A stretch of 64,000 nt of DNA, taken from contig NZ_JAIQYY010000001.1 of NCBI RefSeq assembly GCF_020181035.1, forward strand, positions 201,687 through 265,686. Direction: 5' to 3'. Origin of the DNA: Streptomyces sp. CoH27 (GTDB lineage: Bacteria > Actinomycetota > Actinomycetes > Streptomycetales > Streptomycetaceae). Below the pieces are notes generated by a model, which saw only the letters and a list, made by a program, of their open reading frames with translations, was not told where the DNA came from and searched no databases. Positions 21,701 through 31,328 of the stretch are shown piece by piece. Within the stretch, counting starts at the first letter, position 1, and every line of letters starts with the position of its first letter. Position numbers and translations under genes: made by a program.

Positions 21701-22083
21701 GGGCTCAGCACAGAGGGCGCTTTAGCTCGATCGTGTGGTGGTCGGCTCACGGGCTTGCAGCACTGCGCGGGGTGCGGGTTAACGTGGCAGCGCGATCTGG
21801 AACGCCGAGTTCGGCTCCAGCGCGCGGGGCCCCTGCTCCACCGGAGAGATGGTTCAGGGCCTCCCCGCCGCCTCTGGCTGTACTCACTTGGCCAGGTCGT
21901 CAGGGAATTCGCCCGCCCGGCCCGGAACACGGACAGGATCCGCGTCGCCGCCCGGGATGCGAAAGCGGATGACCAGTGCGCCCAAAACCGTTCGGGGCGT
22001 GCCAGTGCGCGGACTCGCCCGCTCACTGCTCAGGAACGGTGTCAAGGGGTCGGTGACCCGGACAACAGCCGAAACACGGCAAT

Positions 22084-22125
22084 GCCCGGTGGGCGGTGCA
22101 TACCTGAACGCACCGCCCACCGGGC
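22084..22125 (-). terminator. Terminator of the betB-opuA unit
   Basis: The arms 22084-22099 and 22110-22125 form a perfect 16-bp stem with a 10-nt loop, 26 nt past the opuAC stop. Confidence 0.85.
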
Positions 22126-22151
22126 GTCTTCGGCCGTTTGTCGACTCTCGG

Positions 22152-23117
22152 CTACTTCAGCCAGGCATCGACCTTGTCGCGGTTCGCGTCGACCCACTTC
22201 TTGGCCGCCGCGTCGTCCGACATCTTGTCCACCGCGATGTACTTGGCGACGGTGTTCTGGTCGTCGTTCGTCCAGTGGAAGTTCTTCACCAGGTTGTACG
22301 CCGGACTGCCCGACTTGGCGAACTGCGAACTGACGATCTTGTCCAGGTCGTACACCGGATAATCGCAGGCCACCTTCGCCGCGTCGGCGTCGCAACCCGT
22401 CGTGTAGGCGGGCAGGTTGACCTTCACCAGGGGCACCTCGGACAGGAACCACTGGGGCTCGTAGAAGTAGCCGATCACCCACTGCTTGTTCTTCTCGGCC
22501 GTCCGGTAGGCCTGGATGAGCGCGGTCTCGCTGCCCGCGTACACCACCTTGAAGTTCAGCTTCAGATTCTTGACCAGGGCCGCGTCATTGGTGACGTAGG
22601 AGGGGTCGCCGTCGAGCAGCTGGCCCTTGCCGCCCGACTCGGAGGTCTTGAACTGGTCGGCGTACTTGTCGAGGTTCTTCCAGTCGGTGATGTCCGGGTG
22701 CGCCTTGGCCAGCCACGGCGGCACGAACCAGCCGATGACACCCTTGTTGCCGGTCGAACCCGCCTCCACGGCCGTCTTCTGGCCGGTGATGTACTTCTTC
22801 TTCAGATCGTCGTGGCCCCAGTTCTCCAGGACGGCGTCGACCTCACCGGTCCCGAAGCCCTGCCAGGCGATCTCCTCCTTCAGGTCCTTCTTCTGGACCG
22901 TACAGCCGAGGTCGTGCTGCGCCACGTACGCGACGACCGCCGCGTCCGCCTCGTAGCCCACCCACGGGTTGACGGCCAGGTTGAAGGTGCTGCACTTGCC
23001 GCCCGAGGACTTCGCGCCCGCGGAGGTGCTGTCGCCGACCTTCGCCCCCGAGCAGGCCGTGAGGGTGAGGCCGAGGACGGCCAGGCCGGCCGCGCCGGCT
23101 CGCCAGTGTTGTGCCAT
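22152..23117 (-). CDS. Glycine betaine/choline ABC transporter substrate-binding lipoprotein
   Basis: This is the extracellular receptor of an OpuA/ProU-type uptake system. The 321-residue precursor has a signal peptide ending in the lipobox LTAC (Cys22), so it is a lipoprotein, followed by a Ser/Gly-rich tether and an OpuAC-type domain (TFNLAVNPWVGYEADAAVVA, WQGFGTGEVDAVLENWGHDD, PSYVTNDAALVKNLKLNFKV). Trp and Tyr residues in these segments are the kind that cage quaternary amines in the family. It lies 13 nt after the permease gene as the last gene of the betB-ATPase-permease-receptor unit. The company of betB and betA points to choline or glycine betaine as ligand; the exact choice cannot be read from sequence. 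Confidence 0.92.
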   Translation of the reverse strand: MAQHWRAGAAGLAVLGLTLTACSGAKVGDSTSAGAKSSGGKCSTFNLAVNPWVGYEADAAVVAYVAQHDLGCTVQKKDLKEEIAWQGFGTGEVDAVLENWGHDDLKKKYITGQKTAVEAGSTGNKGVIGWFVPPWLAKAHPDITDWKNLDKYADQFKTSESGGKGQLLDGDPSYVTNDAALVKNLKLNFKVVYAGSETALIQAYRTAEKNKQWVIGYFYEPQWFLSEVPLVKVNLPAYTTGCDADAAKVACDYPVYDLDKIVSSQFAKSGSPAYNLVKNFHWTNDDQNTVAKYIAVDKMSDDAAAKKWVDANRDKVDAWLK

Positions 23118-23130
23118 GGTGTCGTGCTCC

Positions 23131-25110
23131 TTATGCCCTGGTGCGTCGCGCCGCAGCCTGAGTGATCCGGTCGAACATGACTCCCAGCAGTACGATGGCG
23201 AGCCCCGCCGCCAGCCCCTTGCCGTACAGCTGTCCCTGCGAGAATCCGGCCACGACGTCGTAGCCGAGGGCGCCGGCCCCTACCAGGCCGCCCACCACAA
23301 CCATCGACAGCACATAGATCAGGCCCTGATTGGTCGCCAGTGTCAGGGCGCTGCGTGCCATCGGCAGCTGAACCTTGGTGATGATCTGCCAGGTGTTGCA
23401 CCCGGCCGAGGTGGCCGCCTCCACGGTCGTCTCCGGCACGTTCCGCACCCCGTCCGCGATGATCTTGATGGCGACGGGCGCCGCGTAGACGACGGCCGCG
23501 ACGATCGCGGTGAACCGGGTCGCGCCGAAGAGCGCGAGGAACGGCACGAGGTAGACGAACGGCGGCATGACCTGTGCGGCGTCCAGGGTGGGACGTATCA
23601 GCCGGTCGACGAGCGCGCTGCGACCCATCCACACGCCGAAGACGACACCGAACAGCATCACCAGCACCGTGGCCACGGCGGTCGAGGCGAGGGTCGTCAT
23701 GCCGTCCGACCACACGCCCGTTCCGACCAGCAGACCGACGCACACGGCGGCCGTCACCGCGGCCCAGCGGCCGCCGAGCACCGCGCCGAGCGCGACCAGG
23801 GTGATGCCGACGAGCCACCACGGGGAGTCGGTCAGCAGGGCCTGGAACGGGTTGAGCAGACCGTTGGTGATGACGTCCCGCAGGGCGTTGGTCAGGCCCG
23901 AGAGGTGGTCCTGGAGCCAGGTGGTCGTGGTGTCGGCCGCGCTCGCGATGTGGCTGCCGGTGCTGCCGCTGCCGGGGAACTCGGCCGCCCAGACGTAGGT
24001 GTGGGACAGATAGACCAGGACGGCGACCGCGATCCCGCCCGCCGCCAGCAGCGGCCGGCGCCACTTCAGCAGGCCGCCGCCGGTGCGCCGGGCCGCCTCG
24101 GTGCGCGCGGCCGCCGCCGTGGTGACCCGGTCGAGCACGATCGCCATGACGACGATGGCGAGACCGGCGTTGAAGGCGGTGCCGACGTCGAGGGACTGCA
24201 GGGCCTGCACGACGGTCTTGCCGAGGCCGGGCGCGTCGATCAGGGCGGCGATGGTCACCATGGCCAGGGCGGCCATGATGGTCTGGTTGACGCCCATGAC
24301 GACCGTGCGCTTGGACATCGGCAGCAGCACCTTGAGCAGTTGCTGGGTGCGTGTCGTGCCGAGCGAGTCCGCCGCCTCGACGGTGGTCTCGGGCACCGAG
24401 CGGATGGCGTGCGCGGTGATGCGGATGGCGGGCGGTGCCGCGTAGATCACCGTGGTGATCACCGCCGAGGCCCCGCCGATCAGGAAGATCAGGGTGAGCG
24501 GGGCGAGGTAGACGAAGGTCGGCATCGTCTGCATGAAGTCCAGGAAGGGCGTCATGATCCGGTTGAACCGGTCGGACAGTCCGGCCCACACGCCGAGCGG
24601 GATGCCGATGAGCAGCGCCACGATGACGGCCGACAGGGTCAGCGCCAGGGTGTCCATGCTCTCCTGCCACAGGCCCTGGAGCCCGAAGAAGGTGAAGCCG
24701 ACCACGGCCAGCAGGGCCACCCGCCAGTTCGCCACGGCCCAGGAGACGTAGCCCGTGATGCCGACGACGCCGAGCCAGCCGATCTGCGGGACGGGCCGGG
24801 TGCCGGTGGGCTGGGAGATCAGGGACTGGACGAAGGTCACCAGGTTGTCGATGACCAGCCGGATCTCGTTGAAGAAGTACAGGAAGAGCGGGTTGGAGTT
24901 GCGGTTGGCCCCGATGCTGTCGTTGAGGTCGTTCAGCCAGCGGTGCAGACCGGTGAGGTCGGCCGCCGCGAGGGTCAGCGTCTGCCGGCCGCGCAGCACG
25001 GCGAAGAGCACCAGCCAGGCGATCAGGATGCCCGCCACCACCATGGGGCGGCTGACCTTACGGCGCAGGGTCGCGACCGGCGCGGTCACGTCGGCGGCGA
25101 CAGCCATCAC
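23131..25110 (-). CDS. Betaine/choline ABC transporter permease, two permease domains in one chain
   Basis: The 659-residue membrane protein contains two ProW-like permease domains in tandem (about residues 110-340 and 420-650). Each has its own EAA-type cytoplasmic loop for the ATPase: [20 protein letters not shown] and [20 protein letters not shown]. Each domain also has [17 protein letters not shown] or [21 protein letters not shown] helices. Most ProU systems use a single-domain permease as a homodimer; this one carries the dimer in one chain. The start is GTG 25110, whose GTGA overlaps the ATPase stop; the next codon is ATG (25107). It is translationally coupled to the ATPase gene. Confidence 0.9.
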   Translation of the reverse strand: MMAVAADVTAPVATLRRKVSRPMVVAGILIAWLVLFAVLRGRQTLTLAAADLTGLHRWLNDLNDSIGANRNSNPLFLYFFNEIRLVIDNLVTFVQSLISQPTGTRPVPQIGWLGVVGITGYVSWAVANWRVALLAVVGFTFFGLQGLWQESMDTLALTLSAVIVALLIGIPLGVWAGLSDRFNRIMTPFLDFMQTMPTFVYLAPLTLIFLIGGASAVITTVIYAAPPAIRITAHAIRSVPETTVEAADSLGTTRTQQLLKVLLPMSKRTVVMGVNQTIMAALAMVTIAALIDAPGLGKTVVQALQSLDVGTAFNAGLAIVVMAIVLDRVTTAAAARTEAARRTGGGLLKWRRPLLAAGGIAVAVLVYLSHTYVWAAEFPGSGSTGSHIASAADTTTTWLQDHLSGLTNALRDVITNGLLNPFQALLTDSPWWLVGITLVALGAVLGGRWAAVTAAVCVGLLVGTGVWSDGMTTLASTAVATVLVMLFGVVFGVWMGRSALVDRLIRPTLDAAQVMPPFVYLVPFLALFGATRFTAIVAAVVYAAPVAIKIIADGVRNVPETTVEAATSAGCNTWQIITKVQLPMARSALTLATNQGLIYVLSMVVVGGLVGAGALGYDVVAGFSQGQLYGKGLAAGLAIVLLGVMFDRITQAAARRTRA

Positions 25111-26198
25111 GCACCGCCTTCCTGACCGGCGACGACGGCGAGGATCTCCTCGTCACCGACGATGCCGAGCAGCTTGCCGCCCTCGACGACCTTGACCGGC
25201 TTCTCGGCGGCCAGGACGGCACGGGTGGCCTCGCGCACCACGACGTCCGGCCCCAGCTCGGGCCCGTCGAGGGCGTCTTCGGGCTGCGCGGGGCGCATGA
25301 TCCAGCGCAGGGTGAGCACGTCGCCGCGCGGCACGTCCTTGACGAAGTCGCGTACGTAGTCGTCGGCGGGGGCGCCGACCAGTTCGTCACCGGTGCCGCA
25401 CTGGACCATCTTGCCGTCGCGCATGATCAGGATGCGGTCGCCCAGTTTGAGGGCCTCGGAGAGGTCGTGGGTGATGAACACCATGGTCTTGCCGACCTCG
25501 TGGTGCAGCCGGATGACCTCGCTCTGCATGTCGCGGCGGATCAGCGGGTCGAGCGCCGAGAAGGGCTCGTCGAAGAAGAGGACGTCGGGGTCGCCGGCCA
25601 GGGCGCGGGCGAGTCCGACGCGCTGCTGCATGCCGCCGGAGAGCTGGTCGGGGTAGGAGTTCTCGTAGCCGGCGAGGCCCACGAGTTCGACGGTCTCCAG
25701 GGCTCGCTTGGCGCGTTCGGCCTTGCCCATCCCCCGGATCTCCAGGCCGAAGGCCACGTTGTCGACGACCTTGCGGTGCGGCAGCAGCCCGAAGTGCTGG
25801 AAGACCATGGAGAACTTGCTGCGCCGCAGTTCGCGCAGTCGCCGGGGGTCGGCGTCGCGGATGTCCTCGCCCTCGAAGACGATCTCACCGGCGGTGGGTT
25901 CGATCAGCCGGGTGAGACATCGCACCAGGGTGGACTTGCCGGAGCCGGACAGGCCCATGACGACGAAGACCTCGCCGGGCGAGACCTCGAAGTTCACGTC
26001 CCGTACGGCGGCGGTGCATCCGGTGCGGTCCATGAGCTCGCGGCGGGTCAGTCCGCACAGCTCCGCGGAGCCCGGCACCTGGTCGGCCTTCGGCCCGAAC
26101 ACCTTCCACAGCCGGCGCACGGAGATGACCGGCGTGCGGTCCTGGGGGTCCGGGGACGTGTCGCGCCGCTGCGACACCTCGGTCTGTGCTGGGGTCAC
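25107..26198 (-). CDS. Betaine/choline ABC transporter ATPase with CBS region
   Basis: This 363-residue ProV/OpuAA-type ATPase drives uptake through the adjoining permease. It has Walker [15 protein letters not shown], a Q-loop ([19 protein letters not shown]), the signature [16 protein letters not shown], Walker [13 protein letters not shown] and the H-loop FITHD. The family's N-terminal extension is present ([10 protein letters not shown] and the Cys-containing [11 protein letters not shown]). The C-terminal about 80 residues form a single CBS-like region, shorter than the tandem pair in classical OpuAA; osmotic gating may therefore differ. It lies 20 nt downstream of betB on the same strand, linking uptake with oxidation. 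Confidence 0.92.
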   Translation of the reverse strand: MTPAQTEVSQRRDTSPDPQDRTPVISVRRLWKVFGPKADQVPGSAELCGLTRRELMDRTGCTAAVRDVNFEVSPGEVFVVMGLSGSGKSTLVRCLTRLIEPTAGEIVFEGEDIRDADPRRLRELRRSKFSMVFQHFGLLPHRKVVDNVAFGLEIRGMGKAERAKRALETVELVGLAGYENSYPDQLSGGMQQRVGLARALAGDPDVLFFDEPFSALDPLIRRDMQSEVIRLHHEVGKTMVFITHDLSEALKLGDRILIMRDGKMVQCGTGDELVGAPADDYVRDFVKDVPRGDVLTLRWIMRPAQPEDALDGPELGPDVVVREATRAVLAAEKPVKVVEGGKLLGIVGDEEILAVVAGQEGGA

Positions 26199-26218
26199 GA
26201 TGGGCCTCTTTTCGGCGT

Positions 26219-27688
26219 TCAGCCGCGGAACCAGTGCTGCGGCCGGGGTTGGATGTTCTGCCAGACGTGCTTGGGCTCCCGGTATTCGTCGAGGCCCGTC
26301 GGCCCCAGCTCACGGCCCACACCGGAGTGCCCGAAACCACCCCACTCCGCCTGCGGCACATAGGGGTGATAGTCGTTGATCCACACGGTGCCGTGACGCA
26401 GCGCGCGGGCGACCCGCTGTGCCCGGCCCGCGTCCTGTGTCCACACGGCCCCCGCGAGGCCGTACTCCGTGTCGTTGGCGATGCGGACGGCGTCGTCCTC
26501 GTCACGGAAGCGTTCGACGGTGAGCACGGGTCCGAAGGACTCCTCGTGCACCACACGCATGTCCTGCTGGCACTCGTCCAGGACGGTCGGCGGGTAGTAG
26601 AAGCCGCTCGCCAGCGCGGGCTCGGTGGGACGCGTGCCGCCGCAGCGCAGTACGGCGCCCTCGGCGAGGCCGGCCGCGACATACGCCTCGACCTTCTCCC
26701 GGTGCTGTGCGGAGATCAGCGGCCCGGTCTCGGCCTCGGGGTCGAAGGGACCGCCCAGCCGGATGAGCCGGGCCCGGCGTACGAGCTCGTCGACGAAGGC
26801 GTCGTGCAGCGAGTCCTCCACGATCAGCCGGGCGCCGGCCGAGCAGACCTGCCCGGAGTGCAGGAAGACGGCGGTGAGCGCGAAGTCGACGGCGGTCTCG
26901 AAGTCGGCGTCGGCGAAGACGACGTTCGGATTCTTGCCGCCGAGCTCCAGCGCGACCTTCTTCACCGTCGCCGCGGCGGTCGCCATGATGTGCCGCCCGG
27001 TCGCCAGGCCTCCGGTGAAGGACACCATGTCCACGGCCGGGTCCTCGGCCAGCGGTGCGCCCGCCTCGGCTCCGGCGCCCAGGACGAGGTTGGCGGCGCC
27101 GGCGGGAAGGCCGGCCTCCTCCAGCGCCTTCATCAGCAGGATCGACGTGGAGGGGGTGAGTTCGCTGGGCTTGAGGACGACGGTGTTGCCCGCGAGGAGG
27201 GCCGGGGCGACCTTCCAGGAGGCCTGGAGCAGGGGGTAGTTCCAGGGGGTGATCAGTCCGCAGACGCCGACGGGTTCGTAGGTGACCCGGCTGAAGGCGT
27301 CGTCGCGGCCGGTGTCGACCACCCGGCCGGCGCTGGTGCCGGCGATGCCGCCGTAGTAGCGGAAGCAGGAGACGACGTCGGCGATGTCGTATTCGCTCTC
27401 GACCAGGCGCTTGCCTGTGTCGAGGGACTCGGCGCGGGCGAATTCCTTCGCGTCGCGTTCGAGGATGTCGGCGGTGCGCAGCAGCAGGGCGCCGCGCTCA
27501 CGCTCGGGGGTGTGCGGCCAGGGGCCGTCGTCGAAGGCCCGCCGGGCCGCGGCGATCGCCGCCTCGGTGTCGGGGCGGGTGCCCTCAGAGACCGTCGCGA
27601 CGAGCGTGCCGTCCGCCGGACAGCGGATCTCCCGGTGACCGCCGGCCACCGGATCACGCCATTCTCCGGCCACATACAGATCTGCCAC
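26219..27688 (-). CDS. betB: Betaine aldehyde dehydrogenase
   Basis: BetB oxidises betaine aldehyde to glycine betaine with NAD(P). The 489-residue aldehyde dehydrogenase has the cofactor segment [20 protein letters not shown], the catalytic Glu in [13 protein letters not shown] and the catalytic Cys in [16 protein letters not shown] prefer GTG 27688, with GAAGGG 7 nt upstream and the conserved [10 protein letters not shown] just after it. The open frame reaches ATG 27727, but that stretch overlaps the operator (27713-27727). It heads a four-gene unit with the ABC transporter and has its own promoter P4, separate from the betA-metF-like pair upstream. Confidence 0.92.
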   Translation of the reverse strand: MADLYVAGEWRDPVAGGHREIRCPADGTLVATVSEGTRPDTEAAIAAARRAFDDGPWPHTPERERGALLLRTADILERDAKEFARAESLDTGKRLVESEYDIADVVSCFRYYGGIAGTSAGRVVDTGRDDAFSRVTYEPVGVCGLITPWNYPLLQASWKVAPALLAGNTVVLKPSELTPSTSILLMKALEEAGLPAGAANLVLGAGAEAGAPLAEDPAVDMVSFTGGLATGRHIMATAAATVKKVALELGGKNPNVVFADADFETAVDFALTAVFLHSGQVCSAGARLIVEDSLHDAFVDELVRRARLIRLGGPFDPEAETGPLISAQHREKVEAYVAAGLAEGAVLRCGGTRPTEPALASGFYYPPTVLDECQQDMRVVHEESFGPVLTVERFRDEDDAVRIANDTEYGLAGAVWTQDAGRAQRVARALRHGTVWINDYHPYVPQAEWGGFGHSGVGRELGPTGLDEYREPKHVWQNIQPRPQHWFRG

Positions 27689-27712
27689 AGCCGCGCCCTT
27701 CGCATGAAGTCG

Positions 27713-27776
27713 TTGCGCATTGTGCACTGCATTGCTTGTGGTGGAACACCCTGGCCGAATGAGCCGACGCCGTCAA
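27713..27776 (-). promoter_or_regulatory. Regulon promoter P4 of betB
   Basis: On the minus strand: CCCCTTGACG (TTGACG at 27776-27771), a 17-bp spacer and CAGGGT (27753-27748). GTTGC at 27712 and ATTGC at 27731 (plus strand) repeat at the same 19-bp step as in P2 and P3. Here the TTGCG element (27713-27717, plus strand) lies about 30 bp after the -10, further than in the other promoters. Confidence 0.45.
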
Positions 27777-27796
27777 GGGGTCGGCAGCTGCCGGTT

Positions 27797-28633
27797 TCAG
27801 GTGTCCAGCCGGTCCAGCACCGCTCGCCGCCAGCGCTCCGTCTCGGCGATCTGGTTGAAGGTGAACAGATGCAGACCGGCCACCCCCGCCGACGGCCTCG
27901 CGAACACCTCGGCGCCGCGGTCGAGCAGGCGCTCCGGCACATATCCGCCGGGGGTCGCGAACCGCAGGAACCACGACGGGTGCCTGGTGAGAAAGCGCGT
28001 CGACTCCCCCACGCCGATCTTCGTCGCCATGGCCAGCAGCTTGGCCCGCTGCACCGGCCCCGCGACGCCCACGTACACGGGCAGGGTGATGTCACGGCGC
28101 CGGATCCGGGTGATCCAGTCGCCGAGCACGCGCGGGTCGAAGCACAGGTTGCTGACGATGTACGTGGCGTGCGACCGCTTGTCCCACATCGACTGGATGG
28201 TGAGGTCGTCGTGGATGAGCGGATGGCTCTCCGGATAGCCGGTGATCCCCAGCTCCCCGAAGGGCCTGCCCAGCTCGCTCAGCCGGCGCAGCACGGGCAG
28301 GGCCGCGTCGTACGGCCCGGCCGGCGGGTCGGCATCGCCCGCCGGCACGAACAGGTCGTCCACGCCCGCCGCCCGCAGCCGCTCGGCCACGTCCTTCAGG
28401 TGTGCGTCGTCCCGCAGTAAGCGTGCGGGCACATGCGGGGCGACCCGGTACCCGTGCGCCGCGAGCCGCTCGGTCAGGCCGAGTGTCGGCTCCAGTCCCT
28501 TGACCGGCGACGCCGTGACCGTGACCACGACGTCGCGGGGCACATGGGCGAGGACCTTCTCCTCCGTCGCCTTCGCCGGGAGCACCTCGTAGCGGACGCG
28601 GCCGAGCAGCGACCGCAGCGTCTCGGCGGCCAT
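27797..28633 (-). CDS. Methylenetetrahydrofolate reductase-like protein, with a TTA codon
   Basis: The 278-residue product is a MetF-type TIM-barrel flavoprotein that would reduce methylene-THF to methyl-THF. It shows VVVTVTASPVKGLEPTLGL near the N-terminus, FGELGITGYPESHPLI, a YIVSNLCFDPRVL strand and PVYVGVAGPVQRAKLLAMAT. It lacks the C-terminal regulatory domain of eukaryotic enzymes, as bacterial enzymes do. It begins 3 nt after the betA stop, so the two are one unit. It gives the island a third outlet for one-carbon units beside GlyA and FolD/PurU. A TTA codon in ARLLRDD (28420-28418) makes translation dependent on the rare Leu tRNA (bldA) if this is a Streptomyces. It diverges from housekeeping MetF, so a specialised role is possible. 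Confidence 0.8.
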   Translation of the reverse strand: MAAETLRSLLGRVRYEVLPAKATEEKVLAHVPRDVVVTVTASPVKGLEPTLGLTERLAAHGYRVAPHVPARLLRDDAHLKDVAERLRAAGVDDLFVPAGDADPPAGPYDAALPVLRRLSELGRPFGELGITGYPESHPLIHDDLTIQSMWDKRSHATYIVSNLCFDPRVLGDWITRIRRRDITLPVYVGVAGPVQRAKLLAMATKIGVGESTRFLTRHPSWFLRFATPGGYVPERLLDRGAEVFARPSAGVAGLHLFTFNQIAETERWRRAVLDRLDT

Positions 28634-28636
28634 CGC

Positions 28637-30307
28637 CTACCCTGCCTGTTTCTGGGCGTCGCGGTGCCGGTAGTACGCGGCCTTGGAGGGCTCCAGCGGC
28701 TCCTTGCCGAGGATGAGGTCGGCCGCCTTCTCGGCGATCATCATCACCGGGGCGTAGATGTTGCCGTTGGTGACATAGGGCATCACCGACGCGTCCACGA
28801 CCCGCAGGCCCTCCACACCGTGCACGCGCATGCTGGCCGGGTCGACGACGGACATCTCGTCGGTGCCCATCTTGCAGGTGCAGGACGGGTGCAGGGCGGT
28901 CTCACCGTCCTTGGCGACCCAGGCGAGGATCTCCTCGTCCGTCTCCACAGACGGGCCGGGCGAGATCTCGCCGTCGTTGTAGGGGGCGAGGGCGGGCTGA
29001 TTGAGGAGCTTGCGCGCGACCCGGACGGCCTCGACCCACTCCCGGCGGTCCTGCTCGGTGGAGAGGTAGTTGAAGCGCAGCGCCGGGTGCTCGCGCGGGT
29101 CCTTGCTCTTGATCTTCACCGAGCCGATGGCGTCGGAGTACATGGGTCCGACGTGGACCTGATAGCCGTGGCCGCCGGCGGGCACGGAACCGTCGTAGCG
29201 GACCGCGATGGGCAGGAAATGGAACATCAGGTTGGGGTAGTCCACGTCCTCGTTGCTGCGGCAGAAGCCGCCGGCCTCGAAGTGGTTGGTGGCGGCCGGA
29301 CCCTTCCTGAACAGCCACTGCAGGCCGATGAAGGGGGCCCGCCACTTCGCCAGGTACGGCTGCATGGAGACGGGCTGCTTGCAGGCGTACTGGATGTACA
29401 CCTCCAGGTGGTCCTGCATGTTCTCGCCGACGCCGGGCAGGTCGTGGACGACGTCGATGCCGAGGGCGGACAGCTCGGCGGCGTTGCCGACGCCGGACAG
29501 CTGGAGCAGCTGCGGCGAGTTGATCGCGCCGCCGCACAGGATGACCTCACCGGCACGGACCTGCTGGGGTGCGCCCCGGCCGCGCCGGTACTCGACACCG
29601 ACCGCCCGCTTGCCCTCGAAGAGGACCCGGGTGACGAGGGCACGGGTGGTCACGTCAAGGTTCGGCCGCTTCATGGCGGGCTTGAGATACGCCTTCGAGG
29701 CCGACAGCCGGCGCCCGCGGTGGACGTTGCGGTCGAACTTGGCGAATCCTTCCTGCCGGTAGCCGTTGACATCGTCCGTGGGTGCGTAGCCCGCCTGCTG
29801 GGTGGCCTTGAGGAAGGCGGTGAACAGCGGGTTGGTCGCCGGGCCGCGTTCCAGGACGAGGGGTCCGTCATGGCCGCGGAACTCGTCGTCCGGCTCGGCC
29901 GCCAGGCAGTTCTCCATCCGGCGGAAGTACGGCAGGCAGTGCGCGTAGTCCCAGGTCTCCATGCCGGGGTCGGCCGCCCAGCGCTCGTAGTCCATGGGAT
30001 TGCCGCGCTGGAAGATCATGCCGTTGATGCTGCTGGAACCGCCGAGCACCTTGCCCCGGGCGTGGTAGATGCGCCGGCCGCCCATATGCGGCTCGGGCTC
30101 GGACTCGTATTTCCAGTCGTAGAAGCGGCTGCCTATGGGGTAGGTGAGAGCCGCGGGCATGTGGATGAAGACGTCCCAGGGATAGTCGGAGCGGCCGGCC
30201 TCCAGGACGAGCACTCGGTTTCCGGGGTCGGCCGAGAGCCGGTTCGCCAGTGCACTGCCGGCCGATCCGCCGCCGACGATGACGAAGTCGTAGTGAAGAG
30301 GAGCCAT
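28637..30307 (-). CDS. betA: Choline dehydrogenase (GMC oxidoreductase)
   Basis: BetA oxidises choline to betaine aldehyde. The 556-residue FAD enzyme has the GMC dinucleotide fold ([19 protein letters not shown]), the signature [39 protein letters not shown] and the C-terminal [11 protein letters not shown] and [20 protein letters not shown] regions that contain the active-site His and Asn. Its length equals classical BetA. ATG 30307 precedes the FAD strand. The gene is divergent from iclR copy 2 with an operator-like repeat between them. Unlike the seven promoters listed here, I see no TTGAC box upstream, so its control may differ in detail. Confidence 0.93.
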   Translation of the reverse strand: MAPLHYDFVIVGGGSAGSALANRLSADPGNRVLVLEAGRSDYPWDVFIHMPAALTYPIGSRFYDWKYESEPEPHMGGRRIYHARGKVLGGSSSINGMIFQRGNPMDYERWAADPGMETWDYAHCLPYFRRMENCLAAEPDDEFRGHDGPLVLERGPATNPLFTAFLKATQQAGYAPTDDVNGYRQEGFAKFDRNVHRGRRLSASKAYLKPAMKRPNLDVTTRALVTRVLFEGKRAVGVEYRRGRGAPQQVRAGEVILCGGAINSPQLLQLSGVGNAAELSALGIDVVHDLPGVGENMQDHLEVYIQYACKQPVSMQPYLAKWRAPFIGLQWLFRKGPAATNHFEAGGFCRSNEDVDYPNLMFHFLPIAVRYDGSVPAGGHGYQVHVGPMYSDAIGSVKIKSKDPREHPALRFNYLSTEQDRREWVEAVRVARKLLNQPALAPYNDGEISPGPSVETDEEILAWVAKDGETALHPSCTCKMGTDEMSVVDPASMRVHGVEGLRVVDASVMPYVTNGNIYAPVMMIAEKAADLILGKEPLEPSKAAYYRHRDAQKQAG

Positions 30308-30376
30308 GTGTCGCCTCGTCTCGCTTGCGCCGTCGATATGCGCGGCATGCTAGTACGGTGCCGCAATGTGCACCAG

Positions 30377-30393
30377 GTTGCGAACAACGCAAC
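30377..30393. promoter_or_regulatory. Perfect IclR-type operator between betA and iclR copy 2
   Basis: GTTGCG (30377-30382) AACAA CGCAAC (30388-30393) is a perfect 6-bp inverted repeat with a 5-bp spacer. It is one of the two exact copies of the island's TTGCG-N5-CGCAA motif; the other is at 34150-34164. Confidence 0.7.
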
Positions 30394-30422
30394 TTGTAAG
30401 ATCTTTGTTCACACCGCGTTAC

Positions 30423-30468
30423 TTGCAGGCTCGTTGTTTACTGCGCGTATAGTTCCGCTATGAGCAAC
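30423..30468 (+). promoter_or_regulatory. iclR copy 2 promoter, probably leaderless
   Basis: TTGCAG (30423-30428), a 19-bp spacer and TATAGT (30448-30453) lead to ATG 30460 only 6 bases later, with no ribosome site between. A degenerate operator TTCCG-CTATG-AGCAA (30453-30467) covers the start codon. Except for one base, the stretch from CGTATAG through GAGCAAC matches iclR copy 1. Confidence 0.55.
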
Positions 30469-31257
30469 TACAGTCCGGATACCGAAACGAACGGGTCGCC
30501 GTCCGGCGGAGTGCAGTCCGTCGACCGGGCCATCAGCGTTCTGGAGATCCTCGCCCAGCGTGGCGAGGCGGGCGTGAGCGAGGTGGCCGCCGAGATCGAT
30601 GTGCACAAGTCCACCGCGTTCCGTCTGCTCGGCGCCCTGGAGGCGCGCGGCCTGGTGGAGCAGTCGGGCGAGCGGGGCAAGTACGCGCTCGGCTTCGGCA
30701 TCGTACGCCTGGCGGGCGCCGTCACGGGACGTATCGACATCACCCAGCAGGGCCGGCCGGTGTGCGAGCGTCTCGCCGAGGAGATCGGCGAGACGGTCAA
30801 CATCGCCGTGATGCAGGAGCACTACGCGATCAACCTGTACCAGGTGCGCGGTACGGCCGCCGTCACCGCGCACAACTGGGTCGGCCAGCTCACCCCGCTG
30901 CACGCCACCTCCAGCGGCAAGATCATGCTGGCCCACCTGCCCGCCAAGGAGCGGGCCGCGCTGCTGGCGGAGGCCGGCCTGAAGAAGCTGACCCCGCACA
31001 CGATCTCCTCGAAGGCGAAGCTGGAGAAGAACCTCGCCGAGGCCCGGGAGCGCGGTTACGCCTGGACCCTGGAGGAGCTGGAGATCGGGCTGCACGCCAT
31101 GGCGGCACCGATCCGGGACCGGGAGGGCCAGGTCATCGCGTCGATCAGCGCCTCCGGGCCCGCGTACCGGTTCACCGAGGAGCGCATGCACGAACTGGCC
31201 CCGGCGCTCGTCAAGGGCGCGGAGGACATCAGTCACCGGATGGGATACCTGGGCTGA
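30460..31257 (+). CDS. IclR-family transcriptional regulator (copy 2)
   Basis: This 265-residue regulator is almost identical to the one at 10993-11790. It has the same HTH (VSEVAAEIDVHKSTAFRLL) and the same effector domain landmarks (LTPLHATSSGKIMLAHL, LEELEIGLHAMAAPIRDREG, MGYLG at the C-terminus). The differences cluster in the N-terminal tail, in the stretch around AVTAHNW and in a loop around KKLTPHTISSKAKLEK. It is divergent from betA and convergent with the intact Rieske gene. With copy 1 it is the likely regulator of the promoters described here. Two copies in one pathway could mean two effectors, heterodimers or simple redundancy. Confidence 0.93.
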   Translation: MSNYSPDTETNGSPSGGVQSVDRAISVLEILAQRGEAGVSEVAAEIDVHKSTAFRLLGALEARGLVEQSGERGKYALGFGIVRLAGAVTGRIDITQQGRPVCERLAEEIGETVNIAVMQEHYAINLYQVRGTAAVTAHNWVGQLTPLHATSSGKIMLAHLPAKERAALLAEAGLKKLTPHTISSKAKLEKNLAEARERGYAWTLEELEIGLHAMAAPIRDREGQVIASISASGPAYRFTEERMHELAPALVKGAEDISHRMGYLG

Positions 31258-31268
31258 GCGCGCACGGC

Positions 31269-31316
31269 ACGACCGCCGTACGGCCCGCGTTCGCCCCCCA
31301 CGCGGGCCACGGTCGT
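31269..31316. terminator. Hairpin between iclR copy 2 and the Rieske gene
   Basis: An inner 9-bp stem (31282-31290 with 31300-31308) lies within an outer 7-bp stem (31269-31275 with 31310-31316). It separates two convergent stops. Confidence 0.65.
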
Positions 31317-31328
31317 CCCTCCTCCGGG

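Noticed and set aside
21701..22083. Possible glycine riboswitch in the leader of the dimethylglycine oxidase operon
   Set aside because: A few G/A-rich motifs resemble the aptamer by eye, but the paired elements and conserved core could not be assembled; a covariance-model search would decide.
30308..30459. A TTGAC-type regulon promoter for betA
   Set aside because: The operator is perfect, but no CTTGAC box lies at 17-18 bp from a suitable -10 on the minus strand, so betA was left out of the promoter count.
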